Shown piece after piece: positions 44,639 to 53,488 of a stretch of 63,347 nucleotides of DNA. The DNA comes from Myxococcales bacterium (GTDB lineage Bacteria > Myxococcota_A > Polyangia > Nannocystales > Nannocystaceae), in NCBI GenBank assembly GCA_014240065.1, contig JAAZXR010000023.1:1-63347 (forward strand), in the 5' to 3' direction. The notes below the pieces were generated by a model that saw nothing but the letters and a program-made list of their open reading frames with translations, made no database searches and was not told where the DNA came from. The number at the start of each line of letters is the position of its first letter. Position 1 is the stretch's first letter. A program made the translations under genes and the position numbers.

Positions 44639-46705
44639 ATGACGATCTCGCTGCTCGGAACCATCACCATCCTCGTGCTGTTCTTCGTGGCGCTCGCGAC
44701 CGTGGCGCTGGCGATCCTGGGGGCGTATCAGCGCTCCGAGCGGATGGTCGACGCGGCGGTGCAGGGCACCTACACCGTCGCGACGCTCGCGTCCTTCGCC
44801 TCCGCCCTCATCATCTACGCCTTCGTCTCCGGTGACTTCTCCATCCAGTACGTGCAGCACACCAGCGACGCGACCATGCCGCTGTTTTTTAAGGTCACCG
44901 CGTTTTGGGGCGGCTTGGACGGGAGCTTGCTGTTTTGGGTGCTGCTGCTCTCCGTCTTCTCCGCGATCGCGGTGCGGGCGAATCGGCGGCGGCACGCGGA
45001 CCTGATCCCCCACGTCATCGCGACCCTCGGGCTCATCGATCTGTTCTTCATCGGGCTGTTGGTGTTCCTCAAAAACCCCTTCGAGCCATTTTTGCTCGAC
45101 GTGCCAACGTCCGGGCGGGGCCTCAACCCGCTGCTGCAAAACGCCTATATGGTGATCCACCCGCCGAGCCTCTACCTCGGCTACGTCTCGCTGGCCGTGC
45201 CCTACGCCTTCGGCATCGCGGCGCTGGTGACCGGCAAGGTGGACTCCGCGTGGCAGGCCTCCGTGCGCCGCTGGACCCTGTTCTCCTGGCTGTTTTTGAC
45301 CCTGGGCTTGGTGCTCGGGGGCTTGTGGGCCTACGAGGAGCTCGGGTGGGGCGGCTACTGGGCCTGGGACCCCGTGGAGAACGCCGGCCTGCTCCCATGG
45401 TTTACGGCGAGCGCCTTTTTGCACTCGGTGATGATTCAAGAGCGTCGCGGGATGCTGCGCGTGTGGAACCTGGTGCTGGTGATCGCGTCGTTTTGGCTGA
45501 GCATCATGGGCACCTTCATGACCCGCTCTGGGATCGTGCAGAGCGTCCACGCCTTCGGCGAAGACCCCATGCTCGCGTGGACCTTCGGCGTCTTTATCGG
45601 GGTGATCTTGGTGGTGAGTTTCGGCCTGCTGATCTGGCGGCTCCCCTTGCTGCGGGCGCGCGCGGAGCTGGAGAGCCTCCTGTCCCGGGAGTTCGCGTTC
45701 ATCCTCAACAACTGGATGCTGATGGTGATGGCGCTGTTCGTCCTCGGGGCCACCTTGTGGCCGACGCTGAGCGAGCACGTGGGGCAGCGGGTCACCATCG
45801 GTCCTCCGTTCTTTGAGCGCGTCATGGTGCCCCTGGGCTTGGCGCTGATGTTGCTCATGGGCGTAGGCCCGCTCCTCGCGTGGCGGAAGACCTCCACCGC
45901 GAGCTTGCAGCGGCAGTTCATGGCGCCGCTCCTCGCGGGCGCGGTGACCACGGTGATCGCCGCGTTGGTCTTGGTCGATCCGATGCTGACGGCGGCCGGA
46001 CAGACGGAGCTCGACATGGCCAACCTGCCTCGCGGGTTGACGTGGGGGTTGGCGTGCTTCGGCCTGTGCGGTTTCACCACCGCGACCATCACCCAAGAGT
46101 TTGTGCGGGGGATCAGCGCGGTCCGGCGCGGGACCCCCGGGACCTCGCTCGTCGACGCGAGCATTCGGCTCTTGCGCCGGGCGCGGCGTCGGTACGGGGG
46201 GTACATCATCCACCTCGGCGTGGTGCTGATGTTCTTCGGCTGGGCGGGGAACTCCTACAAGATCGAGCGCAAGGCCAACCTGCGGCCTGGCGACGCCTTG
46301 ACCCTGGGCGACTACGTGATCGTGCACGCAGGCCTGCGCACCTCGGAGGACTGGCAAAAGGAGATGATCACGGCGGACGTGGAGGTGCGCGTGGACGCGG
46401 CGGTGCAGCCGGGGACCCGCTCGCTCGCGGCCCAAGGAGAGGTGGTGGACACGCTCCAGCCCGCGCGATGGTGGTACTTTCAGCTGCCCGATCAGCCGAC
46501 CACCGAGGTCGCGCGCTACATGACCGCGGGCGCCGATGTCTACGTGTCCATGCAGACGGTGGACATGACCAGCGGGTGGACCCAGCTGCGGGTGTTTTAC
46601 AACCCGCTCGTGAACTGGATTTGGATCGGGACCTCTGTGATGTTGCTCGGGTGTGCCATCTGCATCGGGACGCGCCGACGGGATAAGGATCAGTCCCATG
46701 TGTGA
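44639..46705 (+). CDS. ccmF: Cytochrome c heme lyase subunit CcmF
   Basis: A 688-residue membrane protein with about 14 or 15 transmembrane helices that takes heme from CcmE and joins it to apocytochrome c. The tryptophan-rich WWD signature is GWGGYWAWDPVENAG (about 237-251). The heme-ligand histidine regions lie in MVIHPPSLYLGY and AFLHSVMIQERRG. A large exported domain sits before the last helix. Length matches the family. Confidence 0.95.
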   Translation: MTISLLGTITILVLFFVALATVALAILGAYQRSERMVDAAVQGTYTVATLASFASALIIYAFVSGDFSIQYVQHTSDATMPLFFKVTAFWGGLDGSLLFWVLLLSVFSAIAVRANRRRHADLIPHVIATLGLIDLFFIGLLVFLKNPFEPFLLDVPTSGRGLNPLLQNAYMVIHPPSLYLGYVSLAVPYAFGIAALVTGKVDSAWQASVRRWTLFSWLFLTLGLVLGGLWAYEELGWGGYWAWDPVENAGLLPWFTASAFLHSVMIQERRGMLRVWNLVLVIASFWLSIMGTFMTRSGIVQSVHAFGEDPMLAWTFGVFIGVILVVSFGLLIWRLPLLRARAELESLLSREFAFILNNWMLMVMALFVLGATLWPTLSEHVGQRVTIGPPFFERVMVPLGLALMLLMGVGPLLAWRKTSTASLQRQFMAPLLAGAVTTVIAALVLVDPMLTAAGQTELDMANLPRGLTWGLACFGLCGFTTATITQEFVRGISAVRRGTPGTSLVDASIRLLRRARRRYGGYIIHLGVVLMFFGWAGNSYKIERKANLRPGDALTLGDYVIVHAGLRTSEDWQKEMITADVEVRVDAAVQPGTRSLAAQGEVVDTLQPARWWYFQLPDQPTTEVARYMTAGADVYVSMQTVDMTSGWTQLRVFYNPLVNWIWIGTSVMLLGCAICIGTRRRDKDQSHV

Positions 46706-46738
46706 GCGGCAGGCTCTGGGGAGGAGCGCGGCGAGCTC

Positions 46739-47293
46739 ATGAGCGCGCGCGGACGATGGCTGCTGCTTTCGGTGACCCTCGCGGTCACGCTCGCGGGTGG
46801 CTTGATGGTGGGGATGGGCGCCGAATTCGACGCCTCCGTGCTGGTGCTCAGCTTGGCGGGCGTGGTGCTCCTCGCCACGCTCCGGCAGATGTTCGCTGTG
46901 GTGGTGGCCCTCGCGGGAGGGGATGAGGGCGCCTTGGCGCAGGCGGCGGTGGCCCCGGGCTCCGTCTCCCGATCCGCGCTGGCCCAAGAGCAACGCCGGG
47001 TGCTCCGCGCCATCAAAGAGCTCGACTTCGATCACGCCATGGGCAAGCTGTCCACGGCGGACCACACCACGATTTTGCAGCGCTACAAGCTCCGAGCGGT
47101 GGAGCTGATGCGCGGGCTCGACGAGGACGGCACGCTCCACCCGCAGACGGTGACGGCGCTGGAGCGGGGCGTGAACAGCTCCCCAGCGCGCGCCGCCTCC
47201 TCGCACGACTGCGGCGCCTGCGGGGTCAGCAACGACGCCGACGCCCGGTTTTGCAAGGCCTGCGGCGAGGGGCTCGTGGAGGCGCACACGTGA
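46739..47293 (+). CDS. Membrane protein with zinc ribbon in the ccm operon
   Basis: A 184-residue protein with two transmembrane helices (about 7-27 and 33-58), a helical segment QRRVLRAIKELDFDHAMGKL (about 85-104) and a C-terminal zinc ribbon with Cys158, Cys161, Cys172 and Cys175 (CGAC...CKAC). The LRAIKELDFDxxMGKLS stretch resembles one found in CcmI-type assembly proteins, in which it follows a membrane domain. It lies 33 bases after ccmF and overlaps the next gene (GTGA). A role as a CcmI-like assembly factor is inference. Confidence 0.75.
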   Translation: MSARGRWLLLSVTLAVTLAGGLMVGMGAEFDASVLVLSLAGVVLLATLRQMFAVVVALAGGDEGALAQAAVAPGSVSRSALAQEQRRVLRAIKELDFDHAMGKLSTADHTTILQRYKLRAVELMRGLDEDGTLHPQTVTALERGVNSSPARAASSHDCGACGVSNDADARFCKACGEGLVEAHT

Positions 47294-49380
47294 GGGCGTA
47301 CGGCGTCGGTAGGCGGGGCTCCCGGACGCTTCGCGTGGCCGTGTTGACCGCAGCGATGGGCGCAGCAGCGGCGCTCGTGGCACCGGTGGTGGCGAGCGGA
47401 GCGCCCGCCATGCCCGATCCGAGGCAGATGTCTGGGATCCCGCGCCCCGATCCCGCTGTGCCCGCGGACCAGCTCACGGTTCGCTGCTTGCTCGGGGGAT
47501 TCTCCGAGCCGGCGGTGGGCGTGGAGGTGACCCTCGCAGCCGCGGACGGAGGCCCACCGCTGACGCTGAAGGCGACCACGGACGCCGCTGGCCGCGCCAC
47601 ACTCACGGGGCTGTCTGCCGCCGTGGGGCGCTTGGTGAAGGCCTCGGCCGTGCTCGGCGAGGCGCCCGTGGAGACGCTCCCGATGAAGGTGCGGGCGGAC
47701 ATGGGATCGCGGGTGTTGCTGGTGAAGGGGGCGACCCCGGCCGCGCGAGGCGGACCGCCGGTCTCGCCGAATGTCGCGCCGGCCCACCAAGGAGCGCCCG
47801 CCCATGGCGCGAGCGCCCCCAGTGCGGGCGACGTCGACTTTCGAGAAGGGGTCCCGTTCGCGCTGCCGGCGGATGCGGCCGGCGCGCGGGGTCCGGGCAC
47901 CTTGGTGGTCGGACTCATCGAACCCAACGCCGAGCGACCCCAACCTCAAGCGGGGCAGGCGATCATCGTTGAGATTCGGCCGCCCGGACAAGAGGACGCG
48001 GCGCCGGAGCGGCGGGAGACAGTGCCCGACGCGGACGGTCGCGCGTTCTTCAAGGGGCTCACTGCGCCCGCCGTCGCCGAGGGAAGCACGATCGTCGTGG
48101 TCGCCCACGTCGTCGAGGGAGAGCCACCCCGTCGCAGCGTCCCGTTCACCATGGGGGCGACGCCGATGGCCGTGGTGTTCACCCCGTCCCGGATGCTCGA
48201 CGAGCGTCGCCCTGCGCCGCCTACCCCGACCAAGGCTGTGACCGCGCGGCCGCCCCGCCCGGACGCCGGGCTCCCGCCGGGCGTGCTGCTCGGTCAAGCG
48301 ATCGACGCGGCCGGGGCGCCCGTGGCGGGCTTGTCGATGGTCGCGGAGCGCCGTGACATGACGGGTCAGCGGAGGCGCTGGACCGCGACGACCGACGCCA
48401 GCGGCGAGGGGAGGTTTGAGGGGCTCCCGACCGGATCGGATGGGATTTACTCACTCATCGTGGAGCGTGACGGCGCCCCGTTTCGCTCTCAAATCTTCGA
48501 GCTTATCGACGCCGTGGGGGTGCGCGCGCAGGTGCGGACGTTTCCCATCTCGAATGATCGAAACCTCCTGAAATCGGCGGTCCAAGTTGAGGTCAGGCCG
48601 CTCGAGAACAATGAGTCTCAAGTCATTCAGATCTATGAGGTTTTCATAGATGGCGAGTTCGCATATTGGCCCGAGAACGAGGTGCGGATTATGGGCGCCG
48701 AGGGTGCCCACGCCTTGCAGATCATGCCGCAGGCGGAGCGCTGGCTCGACGAGCAGGAGAGCGCCCCGTTCGCGACGCTCGCTCGACCGATCGAGCCCGG
48801 CGAGATCGTCCAACTCTCCACCGCCTACCTGCTGCCCCACGACGGCGAGGCCGAGTACGAGTGGAGGGCGCCGTTCCCTCTCGTGCAGGCGACGGCCGTG
48901 CTCGCGCCGGAGCTGTCCGTGTCCGAGGGCGCCGACGGTCCGGGCCGCGCGCCGCCGCACGAGCAAGGCGCCGCCCAGGTGAAGTTGTACGAGCTCAAGG
49001 TCGGTGACTGGCAGGAGGGCGAATGTGCAGCCGGTGGGGCAGGGTGCACCACCGAGAACTGGCCCGACACCGGGGCGGGCGTCGACTTCACCGTCGCTAG
49101 CTTGCCCACGAGCGCCCAGTGGGGGAAGCAGCTCGGCGTGGTTTTGATCGTCGCCTTCAGCGGATTGATCGGCGGGAGCCTGCTGTTTCGTCGACGGGTG
49201 TCGGCGGCCGACGCCCTCGACGCCCGCCGGGCGTCGCTGCTCGAGCGCATCGCCGCGTTGGACGTGAACCCGGGCGCCGGGGATGCGGCCGCGCGCAGAG
49301 CCGCCCTCGTCGCGGCGCTCGACGAGGTCTGCCGAAAGCTCGACTCTCTGAGGGACGCCGGGCACAATCGAGGGGCGTGA
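47290..49380 (+). CDS. Large exported membrane protein of unknown function in the ccm operon
   Basis: A 696-residue protein with an N-terminal signal or anchor (about 10-35), several beta-sandwich-like modules that resemble carboxypeptidase-regulatory/Ig-like repeats (segments TTDAAGRATLTGL, VPDADGRAFFKGL and TTDASGEGRFEGL), a single C-terminal transmembrane helix (about 615-637) and a short cytoplasmic coiled coil ending at GHNRGA. Placed between ccmF and ccmA with four-base overlaps on both sides, it is probably part of cytochrome c maturation, but I know no family for it. The repeated TxDxxGxxxFxGL pattern suggests ligand or partner binding outside the cytoplasm. Confidence 0.75.
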   Translation: MRAYGVGRRGSRTLRVAVLTAAMGAAAALVAPVVASGAPAMPDPRQMSGIPRPDPAVPADQLTVRCLLGGFSEPAVGVEVTLAAADGGPPLTLKATTDAAGRATLTGLSAAVGRLVKASAVLGEAPVETLPMKVRADMGSRVLLVKGATPAARGGPPVSPNVAPAHQGAPAHGASAPSAGDVDFREGVPFALPADAAGARGPGTLVVGLIEPNAERPQPQAGQAIIVEIRPPGQEDAAPERRETVPDADGRAFFKGLTAPAVAEGSTIVVVAHVVEGEPPRRSVPFTMGATPMAVVFTPSRMLDERRPAPPTPTKAVTARPPRPDAGLPPGVLLGQAIDAAGAPVAGLSMVAERRDMTGQRRRWTATTDASGEGRFEGLPTGSDGIYSLIVERDGAPFRSQIFELIDAVGVRAQVRTFPISNDRNLLKSAVQVEVRPLENNESQVIQIYEVFIDGEFAYWPENEVRIMGAEGAHALQIMPQAERWLDEQESAPFATLARPIEPGEIVQLSTAYLLPHDGEAEYEWRAPFPLVQATAVLAPELSVSEGADGPGRAPPHEQGAAQVKLYELKVGDWQEGECAAGGAGCTTENWPDTGAGVDFTVASLPTSAQWGKQLGVVLIVAFSGLIGGSLLFRRRVSAADALDARRASLLERIAALDVNPGAGDAAARRAALVAALDEVCRKLDSLRDAGHNRGA

Positions 49381-50093
49381 GCGACTCGATCATCCCCTGC
49401 GAGCTTCGCTCCGTGGTCAAGAGCTTCGGCAGGACCGCGGTGCTGCGCGGGGTGTCGCTGCGGCTCGAAGCCGGGCAGGTGACTGGCCTGTCGGGGATCA
49501 ACGGCGCTGGTAAGACCACGTTGTTTCGTATCCTCGCGGGGCTCGATGACGCCGACGCTGGCGAGGTGTGTTTTGGATCGTCCGGGGACGTGGGCGTGCA
49601 TGAAGGGGTGCGCGAGCACGTCGCGTTCGTGACCCATGCGCCCCAGCTCTATCCCTTGCTGAGCGCGCGCGAGAACCTCGAGCTCTTCGCGGCGCTGCGG
49701 GCCGCGCGTGGCCGCGAGACCATGCCCGCGACAGAGGCGCTCGCCTCCGTCGGGCTGGAGGCGGCCAACGATCGGGCGGTGCGGACGTTCTCGCGGGGGA
49801 TGGCGCAGCGGGTGGTGTTGGCGCGGGCCGTCGCGGCGCGCCCGGCCTTGATGTTGCTCGATGAGCCGTTCACCGCCCTCGACGCCGACGGCCAAGAGCT
49901 GGTCCGCCGGATCTTGCGCGAGGCGAGGGCGCGCGGGGCCAGCGTGCTGCTGTCGTCGCACGATCTCGACCGCTTGTGCGAGGTGTCCGACAGGGTCGTT
50001 CGGCTCCACGAGGGGCGGCTCGCGCTGCCCTTGGAGCGCGGCGCCGACGAGGCGCCAGCGCGGCTGAAGGCCAGGTTGCAGGCGTCGCCCTAG
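49377..50093 (+). CDS. ccmA: Heme exporter ATPase CcmA
   Basis: A 238-residue ABC ATPase that releases holo-CcmE from the CcmABCD complex using ATP. Walker A is GINGAGKTT (40-48), the signature FSRGMAQRV and Walker B LMLLDEP. The GTG start overlaps the upstream gene. ccmB begins 131 bases after its stop, a wider gap than elsewhere in this operon. Confidence 0.92.
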   Translation: MSDSIIPCELRSVVKSFGRTAVLRGVSLRLEAGQVTGLSGINGAGKTTLFRILAGLDDADAGEVCFGSSGDVGVHEGVREHVAFVTHAPQLYPLLSARENLELFAALRAARGRETMPATEALASVGLEAANDRAVRTFSRGMAQRVVLARAVAARPALMLLDEPFTALDADGQELVRRILREARARGASVLLSSHDLDRLCEVSDRVVRLHEGRLALPLERGADEAPARLKARLQASP

Positions 50094-50224
50094 GCGCGGG
50101 ACGGGGCGTGGTGAGCGTGTCGTGGCCCCGGTGGAGGGCGCGCGCGGCGACCGTTGGTCGGGCCGCTCCGCGAGTTCGCGCTCGAAGTGGGTCTGGTGCG
50201 CCCTCCGTGCTACAAAACGGGACG

Positions 50225-50968
50225 GTGACGGCGCTTCGTCAGACATGGGTCCTCGCGCGCAACGACCTCCGCCAGGAATTGCGAGAGCTCGAGCTCGTGG
50301 TCACGTCGGTTTTCTTCACCGTCGTGATTTTGGCGCTGTACGCGGTGAGCTTCGCCGAGATGTCGAAATCGGCCCAGCCCAAGGCCGTGCCCGGGATGCT
50401 GTGGATCGCCCTCGCGTTCGTCGGCGCGCTGACCCTCACGCGGGTGTTTGAGCGGGAGCGCGAGGCCGACACCTTCGCCGCCCTGCTCGCGGCGCCGGTG
50501 AATCGGGTGGCCATCTACGGCGCGAAGTTTTCGGTGACGCTGGTGGTGCTGTGTGTCTGCGCGGCGGTGCTGGTGCCCGGGCTGTTGCTGGTGTTCCCTG
50601 GCAGCGGGGTCGAGGGCTGGTCCGCCGTCGAGATGCTCGCGACGGTGCTGCTTGGATGCGCGGGATTCGCCGCCGTCGGCACCCTCTTCGCCGCCGGGTT
50701 GGCCCACAGTGGGGGGAAGAACGTGCTGCTGTCGGTGGTGTTATACCCGCTGACGACGCCTGTGCTGATGATGAGCTTGGTGGCCACGCAGCGGGTGCTG
50801 CAAGCGCATCCGGGGGCGTGGGACATCCTGGCGAAGATCGCCGCGGTGGACGTGATCTTGGTGATCGTGGGGGGCGCGCTGTTCGAGAGCGTGCTCGTGG
50901 GCGGGGCCGCGCGGAGCTCGCGAGGCGCAGAGGCGGGGCCGGATATGCTAGGAGGGCAGTCGAGATGA
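50225..50968 (+). CDS. ccmB: Heme exporter membrane subunit CcmB
   Basis: A 247-residue membrane protein with six transmembrane helices, the permease partner of CcmA. The family segment ELRELELVVTSVFFTVVIL opens the protein. The start is a GTG at 50225 with only a weak ribosome site; the preceding frame is Arg-rich and not coding. The stop overlaps the ccmC ATG (ATGA). Confidence 0.88.
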   Translation: MTALRQTWVLARNDLRQELRELELVVTSVFFTVVILALYAVSFAEMSKSAQPKAVPGMLWIALAFVGALTLTRVFEREREADTFAALLAAPVNRVAIYGAKFSVTLVVLCVCAAVLVPGLLLVFPGSGVEGWSAVEMLATVLLGCAGFAAVGTLFAAGLAHSGGKNVLLSVVLYPLTTPVLMMSLVATQRVLQAHPGAWDILAKIAAVDVILVIVGGALFESVLVGGAARSSRGAEAGPDMLGGQSR

Positions 50969-51690
50969 GCTCGCCCCTACGATCTTTCGGGCGCCCTGGG
51001 GCGCTCTTGTGCGCCGCGCTGGTGACCTTCCCCTACGCGGTGCAGCGCGTGTTTCTCGACACCCCGATAGAGTCGGAGATGGGGACCGCTCAAAAGATTT
51101 TCTACTTCCACCTCCCGATGGCGTGGGGGCTGATGCTGTTCGCGATGATCTCGGGGATCGCCGCCGCGACGCAGCTGTCGCGCCGCTCCGAGCGCGCTGA
51201 AGACGTGGCCAAGGCTGCGGGGGAGGTGTGCGCGCTGCTCGGCGCCGGGGCGCTGGTGTCCGGCGCGATCTGGGGGGATGCCACGTGGGGGACGCCGTGG
51301 ACCGGCGACGCGCGGCTCGTCACGACCGCGCTCCTCGAGCTCGTCTTCGTGGCCTACTTGATCGTGGCGAAGTTCGGCGGACCCATGGCGGGGCGGCTCG
51401 CGGCGGCGCTCGCCGTCTTTGGCGCCCTCGACGTCCCCATCATCTACTACTCGGTCAAGATCTGGAAGACGACGCATCCCAAGGCGCAGGTGGTGCAGTC
51501 CTTGCCCCCAGAGATGTGGGCCAGTCTCTGGCCGTGCTTGTTCGCGATCCTCGCGTGCAGCTTCGCGCTGTTCGAGATTCGACTGCGACAAGAACGACTC
51601 GAGCGCTGGCTCGATGAGGCGTGGCTCGCACTGTCCGCGCGCGGCGCCGGGAACGCGGAGCACTCCGTGCCCACGGGAAGGTCACCATGA
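50965..51690 (+). CDS. ccmC: Heme handling protein CcmC, altered WWD motif
   Basis: A 241-residue membrane protein with six transmembrane helices that loads heme onto CcmE. Both axial histidines are present, in FYFHLPMAW and in WKTTHPKAQV. The usual WGTWWxWDxRLT signature is reduced to WGTPWTGDARLVT, with two tryptophans lost. This is a departure in the segment that contacts heme and CcmE, and may go with the Cys-type CcmE. AGGAGGG precedes the ATG. Confidence 0.9.
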   Translation: MSSPLRSFGRPGALLCAALVTFPYAVQRVFLDTPIESEMGTAQKIFYFHLPMAWGLMLFAMISGIAAATQLSRRSERAEDVAKAAGEVCALLGAGALVSGAIWGDATWGTPWTGDARLVTTALLELVFVAYLIVAKFGGPMAGRLAAALAVFGALDVPIIYYSVKIWKTTHPKAQVVQSLPPEMWASLWPCLFAILACSFALFEIRLRQERLERWLDEAWLALSARGAGNAEHSVPTGRSP

Positions 51691-52010
51691 ACCCCACGAT
51701 CACTACGCTGAAACAGGCCCCTCCCACCGCCGACCAAGGCGCGGCACCGGCCGCGGTTGAGGACGGCTACGAAGCTGTGACCGGGCTCGACAAGGAGACC
51801 GTCGCCCTCAAACGCAGCTACGAGGCGGAGGTGGAGGCCAAGGTGGCGAGCGACTACAGCCACATCGTGTGGGCCTACGGGATCTTGTGGTCGCTGTTTT
51901 GCGGCTTCGCGGTGGCCTTGCTCGTGCGCGGCGCTCGGCAGCAACGGGATCTGCGAGCGCTGCGACGTGAGCTCGACGCGCGCGGCGCACAACCCGTGGA
52001 TCGCCCATGA
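51687..52010 (+). CDS. ccmD: CcmD-like small membrane protein
   Basis: A 107-residue protein with a variable N-terminus and the CcmD pattern in residues about 55-95: YSHIVWAYG, one transmembrane helix, then a charged helix RQQRDLRALRREL. CcmD helps release holo-CcmE from CcmABC. The N-terminal extension of about 50 residues is longer than usual. It overlaps ccmC (ATGA). Confidence 0.75.
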   Translation: MNPTITTLKQAPPTADQGAAPAAVEDGYEAVTGLDKETVALKRSYEAEVEAKVASDYSHIVWAYGILWSLFCGFAVALLVRGARQQRDLRALRRELDARGAQPVDRP

Positions 52011-52192
52011 CGCTCGGCCACTTCATCTACATCCCGGGGATCTTGTTGCTCGGCGTGGTGATCGGCTACGTCCTCGGGGGCCGGGCCGCGGCGGTGGGGG
52101 CTGAAGACGCGCAGGCGCGCGACCGTCGCCGCGCGGCGCGAGAGGCTCGGCGGAAGGCGCGAACCGCAGACACTCCCTCGGCGGACGAATGA
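52007..52192 (+). CDS. Short single-helix membrane protein
   Basis: A 61-residue protein overlapping the previous stop (ATGA). One transmembrane helix (about 9-25, with GYVLGG at the end) precedes an Arg/Ala-rich cytoplasmic tail. It resembles a second CcmD-like peptide but has no diagnostic motif. It is the last gene of the ccm operon. Overlap and composition favour a real gene. Confidence 0.55.
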   Translation: MTLGHFIYIPGILLLGVVIGYVLGGRAAAVGAEDAQARDRRRAAREARRKARTADTPSADE

Positions 52193-52244
52193 GCCGCGCT
52201 CGGCCTGCATCCGCGCGCGTGTGAGATTTTCGCCCCGTGGTCGC

Positions 52245-52273
52245 TTGCGCCGGCGCGTGTGCGGGGATACTCA
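52245..52273 (+). promoter_or_regulatory. Candidate promoter of the acyl-CoA dehydrogenase gene
   Basis: TTGCGC (52245-52250), 17 bases, TACTCA (52268-52273). The ATG at 52331 would leave a leader of about 50 bases. Confidence 0.3.
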
Positions 52274-52330
52274 TCCATCGGGCGCACCGCGACGCGGGAG
52301 CGGTCGCGACGCGCGCCAACGAGACACACC

Positions 52331-53476
52331 ATGTTCAATCCGTCATTTTCCGAAGAACAAGAGCAACTCACCGAGGCCGCCCGCAAGTTCGTCGCAGAGC
52401 GAGTCATCCCCGGCGTCCACGAGTGGGACGAGACCGAGACCTTCCCGGTGGAGGTGTTTCGCGAGGCGTGGGAGCTAGGGTTGATGAACGTGGAGATCCC
52501 GGAGGAGTTCGGAGGCCTCGGGCTGTCCACCGTGGAGGGCTGCCTCATCTCGGAGGAGTTCTCCTACGGGTGCGCCGGCATCGGGACCTCGGTCATGTGC
52601 AACCACCTCGGCTCGCTGCCGCTGATGGTCGCGGGGACGACCGAGCAGAAAACGAAGTGGCTCGGGCGCTTGAACGACGAGTTTTGCTTCGTGAGCTACG
52701 CCTGCTCGGAGCCGGACGCGGGCTCCGACGTGGCGGCGATGAAGACCAAGATCGTCAAGGACGGTAACGAGTGGGTGATCTCGGGGCAAAAACGCTGGAT
52801 CACGAACGGCGGGCACGCCAGCTTCTACACCGGGTTCGCGACCATGGACCCCTCCATGGGACACAAGGGCATCACCGCCTTCGTCGTCGACCGCGACGCC
52901 AAGGGCGTGTCGGTGGGGAAGAAAGAGAAAAAACTTGGGCAGCGGACGTCGGACACGACCGACGTCATCTTCGACGACGTGCGGATCCCCGAGGACCAGC
53001 TCCTCGGCAAGCCGGGCGGCGGCTTCTACGTCGCGATGGAGGTGTTCGACAAATCGCGCCCGATGATCGGCTCGGGCTGCGCGGGGATCATCCGGCGCTG
53101 CCTCGACGAGTCCAAGCGCTACGCCCTTGAGCGCAAGACCTTCGGCGTCCCCATCGCGCAGCACCAGGCGATTCAGATGATCCTCGCGGACATGGCCATC
53201 TCCTACGAGGCGACGCGCCTGCTGTACACGAAGGCCGCGTGGGAGGTGGATCAAGGCCTCAAGCGCCCGACCACCTCGTCGCTCGCGAAGTGCTACGCCG
53301 CCGACGCCGCGGTCCGCTGCGCCACGGACGCCGTGCAGGTGTTTGGGGGCTACGGATACACCCGCGAGTACCCGGTGGAGAAACTCTATCGCGACGCGAA
53401 GCTGATGCAGATCTACGAGGGGACCTCGCAAGTCCAGCGCATGGTCATCGCGCGGAACCTCTTGCGGGGCGGATAG
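52331..53476 (+). CDS. Acyl-CoA dehydrogenase
   Basis: A 381-residue FAD enzyme of fatty- or branched-chain acyl-CoA oxidation. The N-terminal helical, central beta and C-terminal helical domains are of normal length. [10 protein letters not shown] and the [14 protein letters not shown] segment form the FAD and substrate region. The C-terminal [17 protein letters not shown] places the catalytic glutamate as in short- and medium-chain family members. The exact substrate cannot be inferred. It stands alone, with electron transfer flavoprotein genes not nearby. Confidence 0.92.
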   Translation: MFNPSFSEEQEQLTEAARKFVAERVIPGVHEWDETETFPVEVFREAWELGLMNVEIPEEFGGLGLSTVEGCLISEEFSYGCAGIGTSVMCNHLGSLPLMVAGTTEQKTKWLGRLNDEFCFVSYACSEPDAGSDVAAMKTKIVKDGNEWVISGQKRWITNGGHASFYTGFATMDPSMGHKGITAFVVDRDAKGVSVGKKEKKLGQRTSDTTDVIFDDVRIPEDQLLGKPGGGFYVAMEVFDKSRPMIGSGCAGIIRRCLDESKRYALERKTFGVPIAQHQAIQMILADMAISYEATRLLYTKAAWEVDQGLKRPTTSSLAKCYAADAAVRCATDAVQVFGGYGYTREYPVEKLYRDAKLMQIYEGTSQVQRMVIARNLLRGG

Positions 53477-53488
53477 AGCGGGGCTGGC

